From NCBI GenBank assembly GCA_947305735.1, contig CAMZEO010000007.1, forward strand, positions 1-44,111: a stretch of DNA of 44,111 nucleotides, in the 5' to 3' direction. The translations under genes were made by a program, and so were the position numbers. The notes under the pieces were generated by a model. The model had not been told where the DNA came from. It was given only the letters and a program-made list of their open reading frames with translations, and searched no databases. Below are positions 26,256-37,600 of this stretch, one piece after another. The DNA is from an uncultured Planctomycetales bacterium. Lineage in GTDB: Bacteria; Planctomycetota; Planctomycetia; Pirellulales; Thermoguttaceae. The first letter of the stretch is position 1, and every line of letters begins with the position of its first letter.

Positions 26256-26954
26256 ATGCAAACGATTTTTTTTAAACGTTTCCTTCTCGCGAAGACGTTC
26301 GGCGACGAAATGATCGCGCTTGACGATCTCGCGCCCGAGACGTGCTTGTCGGCAAACGAACTTTTGCGAGACGCCGCCATGCGTCTTCCGACGTCGCGAC
26401 GTCAATTTCGCGCGGGGCGCGTATTGTTCAAAACCGCCATTTTTGCTTCGAAAAAAGCGCGCGCCGACGAAACAATCGCTCTTGTCGACGCTTTGGAACG
26501 CGACGATTACGCGGCGCTCGACGTCGAATCTCGCGACGAATTCGGTCGCGGCGTCGCTCCCGCCCTGCGCGGCGATTGCCTTCGCGGATCGATCGCTCAT
26601 GTTTCGACCGCCGCCGTCGCGGTTTATCCGCTTGATCGCGGCGCGACGTTCGGGTGCGACGTCGTCGAATTTGGTTCGGTCAAACGCAATATGCTCGACC
26701 TTTTCTTTACCAAGCGAGAACGGGAACGGTTTGAAGAACCCGACGTTTGGGAGGCTGGGGAGCAGGACGTCGCGTGGGGAATGAAAGAAGCCGCGTACAA
26801 GGCTGTCGGCGGCGAGGCTCCGTTTACCCCTAATCAGACGGAGGTTGTGTCCGTTTCGGACGGTCGCGGACGCGTTCGGGTTGGCAAAATTGAACTTCAG
26901 GCGTTCGTGGTCGAACGCGATCGAAACTTCGCGACGATCGTCGCCTCGCGTTAA
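26256..26954 (+). CDS. Sfp-type 4'-phosphopantetheinyl transferase
   Basis: PPTases move phosphopantetheine from CoA onto a Ser of carrier proteins, activating fatty-acid and polyketide synthases. The family motifs are visible: 'SIAHVSTAAVAV', the metal site GCDVVE (Asp135, Glu138), 'LFFTKRERERF' and WGMKEAAYKAVGG (WxxKEAxxK, W174 to K182). The open frame reaches a TTG at 26220, but that lies in the T tract of the preceding terminator, so the ATG at 26256 (232 residues) is preferred. A TATAAC at 26238-26243 may be its -10, implying a nearly leaderless mRNA. It sits directly upstream of the megasynthase genes and probably serves their carrier protein, which is not in the window. Confidence 0.87.
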   Translation: MQTIFFKRFLLAKTFGDEMIALDDLAPETCLSANELLRDAAMRLPTSRRQFRAGRVLFKTAIFASKKARADETIALVDALERDDYAALDVESRDEFGRGVAPALRGDCLRGSIAHVSTAAVAVYPLDRGATFGCDVVEFGSVKRNMLDLFFTKRERERFEEPDVWEAGEQDVAWGMKEAAYKAVGGEAPFTPNQTEVVSVSDGRGRVRVGKIELQAFVVERDRNFATIVASR

Positions 26955-26963
26955 GGAAAAGTT

Positions 26964-28319
26964 ATGCTTACAAACGCCGCCGACGGAAGAGAATTATTCC
27001 CGCTCGAACTAACGCCCTTTGAACTTTATCACTTTTTTGACAACGTCGACGAGTTTCCCGCTCTTTTCACGACAAAGCTCGTCTGGCGCGGAGTCGCCTC
27101 TCTCGACGCGTGGACGACGGCTCTGGAACGCGCGCTCGACGTTCATCCTTTGCTGACGGCGCTCGTCGCCAAAAAAAAAGGTAAATACTATTGGAATCTC
27201 TGCGAGAAGCCTACGATAGCGCCGCTCGACTCCGAAGAGCAACTCGACGCGCTTCCGATCGGTAAAATCGACCTTGAGCGAGAACCTGGGCTCAAAATAT
27301 ACGCGGCGCCGACCGACCAAGGGGTTGCCTTTCGCCTCTTTACTCACCATGCGACTTGCGACGGAGGCGGCTTTATCGCCTTTCTGAGCGACTGGTTTTT
27401 AGAAGCGCGTCGCGCGCTTGAAGGAGAAGCCGCGCCGCGCGTCGAACGCGATCTCGACTACTTGCGCCGCCGAGATCGTTTTGTCTTTCCGCCTCCGCCG
27501 CGACGGTTCTCCGCGCTCCATAATTTCCTGACAAGCGCGTACTATACGGCGCAGTGGCTGATTCAGCGTCCAAAACGGCTGGTCGGCGACTTTACCAAAG
27601 AACGTTATCGTCGCGACGACGGTTCTTTCTCCTCTAAGCCCGGCGAACAACGCGTCGCGTATCGCGTGTTTGATCGCGAAACCGCGAACGAGCTTCGTCG
27701 GCGTTGTAAAGAATCGGGTGAAACGTTCCTTTCCTTTTGGCTTGCGGTTCTCTTTACGAGGTTTGACCGCTTTTACGGTTCTAAACGCGCTCTTTACCGC
27801 GTGACGCTTCCTTTTAATTTACGCCGACCCGAAGACGCGCGCGCGTCCGCGTGCAACGCGTTGAGCTACTGCTTTTCAACCAGACGCTCGCGCGATCTCG
27901 GCGATTCTCTGGCGCTTAGTCGGAATATTGCCTCAGAAATTCAAATGTTCCGCGATTGGAGTTCCGCCGCGTTTTTTATTTCGTCTCTCGCGTCTTTTGC
28001 TCGCGTTCCGGGACTCCTCAAGGCGACGATAAATCTTCCGCGCGTTTTGAGTAGCGCCGTTTTCTCAAATCTTGGCGACTGCGGCAAAATTTTTGATTCG
28101 AGGCTTCCTCGGGACGAAATCGGACGGATTGCGTTCGATTCTCTCGCGCTTGAGCGAATTTATTTTTCCGGTCCGTGTCGACGCGGATCGAATATTTTTG
28201 TTTCTTCCTATTCTTACGGTGGTGATTTCTATCTTTCTTACCGCTACGCGTCCCGATTTATTAGACTCGATGAGGATTTCCTGAAGATTTGGGACGAATT
28301 ATTGATAGAAAGGAAATAA
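26964..28319 (+). CDS. HHxxxDG acyltransferase (condensation/PapA/WS-DGAT-like)
   Basis: A 451-residue protein of the superfamily of CoA- or carrier-dependent acyltransferases that includes NRPS condensation domains, PapA5 and wax-ester synthases. The catalytic motif is HHATCDG (His128, His129, Asp133). Later landmarks are 'PFNLRRPEDA' (the structural Asn/Asp-Leu-Arg segment) and 'SNLGD', both placed as in PapA-type enzymes. AAGGAAAA lies directly before the ATG, and only 9 bases separate it from the PPTase gene, so they form one unit. It could esterify the chain made by the megasynthase to a hydroxyl or amine acceptor. This is context-based inference; the substrates are unknown. Confidence 0.78.
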   Translation: MLTNAADGRELFPLELTPFELYHFFDNVDEFPALFTTKLVWRGVASLDAWTTALERALDVHPLLTALVAKKKGKYYWNLCEKPTIAPLDSEEQLDALPIGKIDLEREPGLKIYAAPTDQGVAFRLFTHHATCDGGGFIAFLSDWFLEARRALEGEAAPRVERDLDYLRRRDRFVFPPPPRRFSALHNFLTSAYYTAQWLIQRPKRLVGDFTKERYRRDDGSFSSKPGEQRVAYRVFDRETANELRRRCKESGETFLSFWLAVLFTRFDRFYGSKRALYRVTLPFNLRRPEDARASACNALSYCFSTRRSRDLGDSLALSRNIASEIQMFRDWSSAAFFISSLASFARVPGLLKATINLPRVLSSAVFSNLGDCGKIFDSRLPRDEIGRIAFDSLALERIYFSGPCRRGSNIFVSSYSYGGDFYLSYRYASRFIRLDEDFLKIWDELLIERK

Positions 28320-28604
28320 TTGGAACGAAACGTTTTGTTGATACTTGTATTATCCGCATAACTATTCTTTTTCTTTTTGACCTAATAATGAGTCTAACTT
28401 GAGTATTTGAGAATTTAGAATTTCACCTAAATTCTATTTATTAAAATCTTGATAAAATAGATAATGTAGTTAAAATAACGTATAATAGAACCGTTGTTCT
28501 CATTAATGGCGTCGATATGCGACGAGTGGCGTTTGTCGACGGACGCGTCGATTATTTGCCCATCGACGCCGTTGTGGCGTTTGTTATAGCAAGAAATAGT
28601 ACTA
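28320..28604. other. A/T-rich leader of the megasynthase gene
   Basis: There is no gene in 285 bases. The first two thirds are markedly A/T-rich and contain the second copy of the shared motif. A perfect -10 TATAAT lies at 28481-28486 without a clear -35; a TTGATA at 28449-28454 is too far away. Initiation near 28493 would give a ~110-nt leader. Confidence 0.5.
28378..28400 (+). promoter_or_regulatory. shared intergenic motif, copy 2
   Basis: TGACCTAAT, three bases, then GAGTCTAACTT. It matches the copy at 10875-10898 except for a few central bases and one indel. It lies ~80 bases upstream of the possible -10 of the megasynthase gene. Confidence 0.4.
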
Positions 28605-31600
28605 ATGGTGAATACAATGAGCAGGGACTTCGATACCAAGACGTCATTGTCGTCAAAGGACTCAAGTTTGGGAAGTCCGTACCCGCTCGCAATAACGGGT
28701 TTTTCTTGCTATTTGCCTGACGCGACGTCGCCCGAGGAATATTGGCGGAATCTCTTTAATAATCATGTCTCCTGCAAACCGATTGGCGCGCCCCGGTTTC
28801 CCGACGTGTTTTATTCGCCTGATCCAAACCGCGAAAAAAAGGCTAAAAAAGGGCGCAGCTATTCTAATTTGGCGGCGGTCGTCGATTACGAGCGTTTTTG
28901 CAACGACGAAGTTCCGAGATTGCGCGAGGAGTTTGCGCGCCATGGCGTCGGGAGCGACGTTTTGCCAAAAGCTCCGGGACATCTGCTGGCGCTAAAGGTC
29001 GCGCTTGAAGCGTTGCGTTCGACGGGAGCAGACCCTTTTCGTTTGACGAACCCGTCGATCGGCATATTCTGCGGTCTTGTTTCCGCCAACGCTTCAAACG
29101 AGTTTGCTCCCGTTCATCCGGACGCGGACGCTTTTGTCGATTGTCTTGATTCCTCCCCGACGTTTCAATCGTTGTCGCCAAGGCTCCGCGCGGTCGCGCT
29201 TGACGCAATACTGACCAAAATTCCGAACGTCAGCGCGATGGGGCGCGACGAATTCCTATCCGAAGAACGACCGCATCAATTAATTCGTTCAATTCAGAAA
29301 TCGCTCGGTCTTTGCGGCGCCGGTTTTGCGTTTGATTCCGCGTGCAGCTCTTCTTTGTTGGCGTTTGAACTCGCGCGGAATTATCTGCAATCCGGTTCGC
29401 TTGACGCGGCTCTTGTCGGCGGCGCGACGTTCTTTGCCTCGTCGGGGTTGATCCATTTTACGAACGCGTCCTCTTGCACGGCGACCGGCGTCTTCCCGTT
29501 CGACGAACGTGCCGACGGTCTCCTGCCTGGCGAAGGGTGCGTTTTTGCGGTTGTTAGGAGTCTCGCGAAAGCGATTGAGGACGGCGATCGCATATTGGCG
29601 GTGGTTCGAGGAATCGGCTTTTCGTCGGACGGGCGCGGCAAGAGCCTTTGGGCTCCGTCTTCGGACGGTCAAACGTTGGCGATTAAGCGCGCGTTTCGCG
29701 ATTCCGGATACGCGTCTTGGGGAGAATTGGACAAAATAGAGGCTCACGCGACGTCGACGCGTCTTGGCGACGCGACGGAACTTCAGTCTCTTTCCAACGC
29801 GATGGTTGAGACAACGCCTCCAAAAGGTTCTAAAATACCGATCGCGAGCGTTAAGGCGAACATAGGGCACATTCTTGAAGCTGCGGGCGCGGCAAGCGTT
29901 TTGAAAACCGTCTTGGAGCTTTCGCATGAGCAAATGCTTAAGCAAACGTCTTTTATCGAACCGAGTCGGAAGTTTGACTGGGACGGTTCTTTCGTGCGCG
30001 TATTGCTCGAAAACGAACCGTGGGAGAAACGCGCGGGACGCGTTCGCAAGGCGAGCGTCCAGGCGTTTGGGGTCGGCGGCCTTAACGCTCAGGTCATTTT
30101 GGAAGGCGCCGAAGGCGCGGCTGACGCAAGCAAGCCGACGAAATGCGGTTCTCCTGGTAAAATCGCGATTATAGGCGCGGGATGCGTGTTGCCTGGAGCG
30201 TTTGACGTGGCGGGATTTAAGGAGCGCGTCGAGAAAGGCGAGAGCGCGATAACGTCTTTTCCAGAAGATCGAGCATACTCGTTGTTTACCGTTGCGGATC
30301 GCTCCGATCCCGATTCGCTTTTCCACAAGGCGCGCGGCGGTTTTATTCAGGGTTATAACTACGATTGGAGGCGTCATCGTATTCAGCCGAATCATATCAA
30401 GAACGCCAATCCCCTTCAATTTATGTCGCTTGACGCCGCCGACCAGGCAATCCTCTCGGCGGGGTATCGTTCGCATTTGCAGAAGGGCGACGCTTCCGAC
30501 GAGTCTTTCGCGCGGTTGAAGGTCCTGGATCCTCATTCGACGGCGGTCGTAGTCGGCACGCGTTCCGACAGCGATTTTCTCGCGGCGCTCAATCTCGAAT
30601 TACAGGCGCCGATTTACCAGGATAGGCTTGAAAAGTCCCTTGCCGCCGATGGCGCGCCGATTGAAGTCGCGCGCGCGATTGGCGAGGAATTCTACTCTTC
30701 CGTCTATGAGAAGAATTATCCTTGTCTGAAGGACGAGACGGGTAGTTTTACAATCAGCACGTTGGCGTCGCGAATAACCAAGACGTATGATCTTATGGGC
30801 GGCGGAGTCACGCTCGACGGCGGGAACATTTCCTCGTTTACCGCTCTGAAGAACGCGGCGCTTCTGTTGGAAAGACGCTCGGAGTTGCGCTCCGTCGTGT
30901 GCGTCGCGTGCCATCGAAGCATGAATCGAAGAGAATTTAAAGAATGCGAAGAACTGGGAATCACGCCCGGAGAAGGGGCGGTGGCTTTTCTCCTCAAGCG
31001 CGTTGAGGACGCTCGCCAGGACGGGGATTCAATCCTTGCCGTTATTTCCGATATTGAGGAAGAACGTCTTGCAAAGAACGACGGCGATCGCGCCTTGAAA
31101 AAGTTTGGAGAGTTTGCCGCCGCGTCGCCTATGATGGCGGACGTCGAACGCCCGTTGTTTGTCGAGACGATTTGCGACGCGGATCGCGCCGTCGGGAAAC
31201 TCGTTGACAACGCGTTGAAGAAATACGCGAATCCTTCTCGGATTGAGGTCTTTGGCGAGACGAGTCCTCGCGCGCGCGACCTTATTGGCGATTTGCGGCC
31301 AGCTTCGGGCGCGGTCGCCGTTTTGAACTCCATTCTCCGCATGCAAGACCGATCGGACAATCCGCGCGCGGTTGTTTCGCAATGGGATCGCGACGGCATG
31401 GTAGCGCAGATTACTCTTGAGAAAGAGCCGGTCGCTCCGAAGAAGACGCGGGTTGGAACGATCGTCGCGACCGAGCCCGCCGCAGTCGCCCGATCGTCCG
31501 GAAACAACAGGGTCGTATTCCTCTTTCCAGGGCAAGGTTCCCAGTATCCGGGGATGCTCGCGCCTCTATTGCGTTGCATACCGGAAGCGCGCGAAGCGCG

Positions 31601-34600
31601 CGACGAACTTGACGCCGAACTTAAAAATCTTGGTTTTCCGACGTTTAACGAACTTGCCGTCGAAAACGCCGACGCGCTTGGCGTCGATGTGACCGCCACG
31701 CAACTTTCGTTGCTTGTCGCCGATACGATTGTCGACCGAACGTTGCGAAGGCTTGGCTTTGAGCCCGACATGGTCGCCGGGCACAGCTATGGCGAGTACC
31801 CCGCGATGGTCGCCGCCGGAATTCTAAGTTTTGCCGACGCGGCTCTTTCTACGCGCGAACGCTGTCGCATTATCGAAGAGACGATTGGAAGGTCGGCTTC
31901 GGCGTCGGGGATGCTTTCCACAAACGCGCCAAAGGAAATCGTTCGCAAGGTTTTTGATCGGCTTCGACCGCGTTTCGGTTCGGAAGCGTTCTTTGTTTCT
32001 AATCGCAACGCCCCCGACAATACGATTATTTCCGCGACGCGCCCAGCTCTCCTGCAAATCGCCGACGAACTCAAAACGGAACGTTGCGGCTCCGTTATTT
32101 TGCCCGTGCCCGCCGGTTATCATTCGCCGCTTGTCGCCGAAGTTTGTCCCCGTCTTATTCACGCGCTCGCCAGGTTTGAATTTGATTTTCCGACGACGCC
32201 GTTCTTAAGCGGCGTTTCCATGCGTTTTGAGTCGGATCCGGACGTAATACGCCTTAATCTCGTCGAGCAGATGACCAAACCGGTGGACTTTGTCGAGATG
32301 ATGGAGCGCGCCTATCGCAACGGCGGTCGGCGTTTTGTCGAAATTGGTCCAAAGCAGGTTCTCACTCGTCTTGCCGCGAAGATTCTCAAAGACAAGCCGG
32401 ACGCGAGTTATTACGTCTGCGACTACGGACCCAAAGGGAGCGGTCGCGAATTCGACGCGTCTATTTTTGACGCTTTGCGCCGTCCATCCGTTTCCGTCGC
32501 GCCGGTTTTCGCGTCTGAACGCGAGAACGCCGAATCCTCTAAGAAAGATGATTCGAAACGAGAGACGTTCTCAATAGTCCGCGACGAATCGCTTCCCGAA
32601 GACGTCGTTTCTTACGCGGGAAGTTCGTATGAGATAGGGTTGGCGCGCGGACGGTTCGACGGCGATCGTATTCGTCGCGCGTTGCGTCGTTACGCGGACG
32701 TCGCCGGATCCACGAGCGAAAAGCTGCTGCCGACGTTCGACTCTTCCGATCTTTCGAACGTTCAAGACGTTTTCGGACAGTCCGGCTACGACGAGCTTCG
32801 CGGAATGGCCGAAGGCGCGAGGGTTCCGTTTGCCGCGCTGGTTCGGCATAACCTTTCAATCTTTCCCGTTTCGCGCGATCATATCTCCGAATGGGGCGGT
32901 ATTGCGAAGCCAGGCGGAGGGTGTTCGCATTTCGCCGGCGTCACGCTTGACGGCGAGTTTGTGCACGGGGGAAATATCGACGCGCCGGTCATGGGTATTC
33001 TTCCGGGAACGGTCGCGTCGCGCGTCGCCGTAAGACGTCCCGTCGAGGGATACGCGTCCGTTTCGATCGCGCTTACGGGGCTTGTCGGTAGTCGCGGAGG
33101 CGTTAACGAACGCGGTTTAGCGGCGACGACCAGCGATTTGCTCGACGAAGTTTATCGCGACGCGCCGAAAGAAGGACTCCGACGCGGCGTCGCGATTCAA
33201 GCGATTCTCGACCGTTGTTCGACGGTTGACGAAGCGATCGAATTCATTGAGACGACGAGAATCAGCGGCGCGAAGGCGATCGGCTTGAGCGACGCGACGG
33301 GCGCGACGGCGATAGTCGAGTTCGCGGGAAACGAGCGGGACGCGCGCGTCGTTAAACGCTGGTTTGAGACCAACCATGCGCGTGTCCTTAAGTCGGCGCT
33401 AGCGAGTCGGAGCGCGCCGACGCATTCGATCGCTCGTTTGGAACGTTTGCGCGAATTGCTCGGCGATTCTGCCGATCGTCTTGATTTAAATAGCGACGAC
33501 GCGTTCGCCGTTCTTCGCGACGAGCATGATACGAAACGCTCGACGTCCCGGTTCCGCACGCTCAATATGATTCACCGCGCCGACAACGCGTTTTCCTGGA
33601 TGTTTTATCGAAACGAAGGCGCGATTCGATTCCAGCGAACCTATTCGAGCATGACGACTCGAGAAAACGACGATTCCAGCGAGCTTTTTGCTCTCGCCGA
33701 TCTTATGCCGGAATATCGTCCGCAATCATTAGAACGGAAGGCGCGCGTTTCGCGAGAGACGAAGACGCTCGGCGAACATACGGAGAACGTCGCGCGTCAT
33801 AATCCGCTCTTGAAGCCGAATGATTATCTTGCTGGAATTGACGAGGATCTTGCCGTCCGGAAGAATGAAAAAACGGTTACCGTTCGTTATGAAGATTTCG
33901 CCGTTCCGCTTCCGCCGCTCAAGGACGTTCCCGCTGTTCTCAAGGAGCGCGTCATGCTTGTCGCGGCCGATGAAAACGCGCTCGTTAGCGCGCTAAGAAC
34001 GAGAATTACCTCGATCGGCGGCGACGCGGAACTCGTGACTCTAATCGATCGCGACGGTTCGGAGAAAACAAGAGAGGCGCTTAAGGGGGAAATCGACGCG
34101 CTGTGCGGCGGCGAGTTCCCGCAAACCGTTCTTCTTCTCAGTTCCTACGATTCTTCCGATCTCGTTTTCAAATCGAAAGAATCTTGGGAACAAACGCGTT
34201 CGCGAGGCGTGGCTTTCCCGATTATAGCGTTGCAAACCTGGTATAAATCCGCGCTTGAGCGCAAAATCAATCTTTCGTCTCTTAAAGTGGTCGCGGCGAC
34301 GAGAATGGGCGGTCTACTCGGTAGCGACGGAGTCGTCGCGCATCCCGCCGACGGCGCGCTGACGGGGCTTTTGCGTTCGTTGCAGTTTGAAACCTACGTT
34401 ACAAAAAGTGCCAGGATCTTCGCGTTTTGCGTCGATCACGAGTTCGACGCGGACGTCGAGACCGTCGCGCGCGACGTTATCGCCGAGATTCAACGGAACG
34501 GACAATTCTATGAAGACGTCGGTTATCGAGCCGGCGTTCGTCGCGCGTTGCGTATGAGCGTTCGGCGACAGGAATCCAGTTCGACGACTGCAAAGAGTCT

Positions 34601-37600
34601 CGCGTCGCCCGTATGGCTCGTAACGGGCGGAAGACGCGGCGTTACGGCGGAGCTGGCCTACGCTCTTGGAACTCGGCTGGGGGCTAAATTGTGTCTTGTC
34701 GGGTCGTCCGATCCCGAGCTTCCGCATATTGAGGAAGCGTTGGCTCTCGACGCGGAAGGTCTCAAAGAGTTGAAAAAACGGATGACGAGAGAGGCTCTGA
34801 AACAGAAGAAGAAGCCTGTCGACGAATGGGCGCGCTTTGAACGGGCGCTCGAGACTCGCAAGAATCTCCAACGTTTTCAAGAGGCGAATATAGAGGTTGA
34901 GTCGTACAATTGCGATCTGACTGATTTTGACGAAGCCCGCGCTCTTACGAGACGAATTTTGGAGAAGCACGGAAGAATCGACGGCATACTTTTTGGAGCC
35001 GGTTTTGAAAAAGGGTCGCTCTTCGAAAAATGCGCTGAAGACGCCGTTCTTAAAATCCTTGACGTAAAAGTTGGTTCCACCGTCGCGATTCTTTCCGCGT
35101 TTAACGACGCGAATTATCCTACGACGCTGGTCGGCATGGGATCTATTTCCGGCAGGCTCGGCTCGTCGGGACAGGTTGGCTATTGCGTGTCGAACAATAT
35201 GTTGGGCAAGACGCTCGCTTCGTTTGCCAACGGGCGAGACGATTGCCGATCGTTCGTCGTTCACTGGCATCCTTGGGACGGAGTCGGGATGGCGGTGCGT
35301 CCCGAGTCTAAACTCATGTTTGAATCGTCGGGCATTCCTCTCATGCCGATTAAGGAAGGGTTGAGAGCCTTTCTGGACGAAATCGACGGTTCGCGGCGTC
35401 CCGTTGAAATATGCCAAACGGATCCGGGCTATTTCCATTGGTACGAGGCAAATCCGTTTTTGCATCATTCTGAGGAGGGGCTGGCGCCGTTCCGCGAGAG
35501 CGCGTCGAACGCCGACGCGAAAAGCTCCGAACCGACGAATTCTCCGGATTGCCCGACGCGCGCGCTAATTACGCGATCCGATTATCTGCGCGGCAACTCG
35601 ATTGCGACCGTTCTTGGCGACGCGCCGGAATTGAACGATCCTCTGGAACGCCTTGGTCGTTTTGCGCCGCGTCTCGTCGAGACGCAGGCTCCTCCCGACG
35701 CGTCTTCTCCCGACGTTTGGAGGGGGCTGTATGAGAACGAGTTTACGCTTGTCGTTGGCGATAACGAGCTCGCGCGAAATTTAACGGCGAAGCTTAATAG
35801 TCTGGGCGTTCCCGCCGACAATATCGCGCCTCGTTCCGACGTCGTCTGGGACGACGAGCGTTGTTCCGAACTTGTGACGCGCGCTCTAAAATCGCGGAAG
35901 GAACGACTTGCCTCGGTAATCGATCTTAGCGGTTGGACGAGGCAAGAAATACGTTTTACCGAAAAATCCTTGAATAACACCACGCGCGGCGTTATCCTTT
36001 TTGACGCCCTCTTTTTGAGGCCGATTGTTAAAGAGTTGCGTTCGACGGGCGGTTTTGCGCGATATAATCATATGGTTGCCTCCAGGTTTGGGGGCGACTT
36101 TGGACTTTCCGCGTTGGAGAGCTATCCGGAAGGCGGATTCGCGAGCGGAGTCGCCAAGGCATTAAGGGACGAAATCCACGTCAAAGACTCCGTTTATTTG
36201 CCGGTAAAGGTCGTCGATCATGCCGTCAACGCGCCGCTCGACAGAGTGGTCGCCCATTTGCTCGCCGAGTTGAATCAGGAGCGCCGCGCGATCGTTTCGG
36301 GAACGAATCTTGATCCGAACCTTGTCGCCAACGTTCGCGAACGCAAAGCGGTTCCTGGAGAATGGTCGCCGTTCGATATCGAGACCGGTTACATGGGCGA
36401 GCGGCGTTACGTCGTTCGCGCGATAGGACTTCCTCTTCTTCCCGAGTCGGCAAACGCCGATTGGTTTGAAGGATTGAAACAGTCCGAGCCTCGCGACGGA
36501 GTCTGGCTTTCAGTCGGCGGTTTGCGCGGCATAACGAACGCGAACCTTTTCGCGCTCGCTCGCGAGGTTCGTCCTAAGAAAATCTGGCTTGTCGGATCCA
36601 AACCATTAGAGTCGGTCGACGAGAAATATCTCGACGCGACGGAAGAAGAATTGGGGCTGTTGCAACGCGAAATGACGCGCGAATCTCTCAGAATGAAAGT
36701 CAGTCCGGTTAAACGCTGGAATAGTTTTCATCGCAATCTCGAGGGGGCGCGCAATCTTAGAGCGTTCCAGAGATTGGGGCTCGAGGTCGAGTATCGCGCT
36801 TGCGACACGCGCTTTACTGAACAAATAAGCGGTCTTGTTCACGAGATCGAGTCCGTCGGCGATCGGATTACCGGTTTCGTTTTTGGCGCCGGGTGGCCTG
36901 GACGCGACAACGCGATTGAATTGGGCGATCCTCAGGATATGATCAACGGGTCTCTCACAAAGACGAACGGTTTGTCGTTTTTCCTGGAAACGCTCGAAAA
37001 ACATCCTTTGAAGTTTGCGGTTGCCTTCGGTTCCGTCAGCGGGCGTTTTGGCGGCAACGGACAGAATTGCTATACCGGACAAAACGACATGAGCGCCAAA
37101 ACGATTCTTGCGTGGCGTCGAAGAAAGCCGGAGAGCCGTTTTATGTGCGTCGAATGGGGACCGTGGGGAGACGTCGGCATGGCGGCGCGTCCCGACATTA
37201 AAGGCTCTCTAATTGCCGCGAAGATTTTGTTCCTCACGAAAGAGACGGGAACGCCGCTTTTCGTGAACGAATTTCGAGCCGGACTCCCCGAACCGGAGGT
37301 CTTGTTCGTTTCGTGGAAATACTATGATCGTTTCCAGCCCGAAGTCGCGTCAATTCCGAAACGCGTTCTTTCGGATACGGTCGAACCGCGCGCCCGGCGC
37401 AAAGCGTCGGCGACTGTCGACGGCGATTCATGGGAGGCGCGGCGTTTGCGCGTCGAACTTGGAGATTCTCCGCTTAGGGAATCAAGTCTTTATATTATCA
37501 CGCAACCTCGCGAATACGGCGCGGTCAAAGCGAAGGGCGAGACGAGAATCGTCGCTCGCCGCGCGGTTCTCGAAGAGGTTATGCGACGCGTTTGCGAATG

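Noticed and set aside
28517..28720. A 67-codon plus-strand frame at the start of the megasynthase
   Set aside because: It overlaps the KS reading frame and shows no protein-like conservation; more likely leader sequence.
29289..30536. A 415-codon minus-strand frame under the first KS of the megasynthase
   Set aside because: It lies fully antisense to conserved KS coding sequence and has an Arg-rich, unstructured composition.
34314..35468. A 384-codon minus-strand frame under the first KR
   Set aside because: It is antisense to a well-supported ketoreductase domain and has no ribosome-binding site or family likeness.
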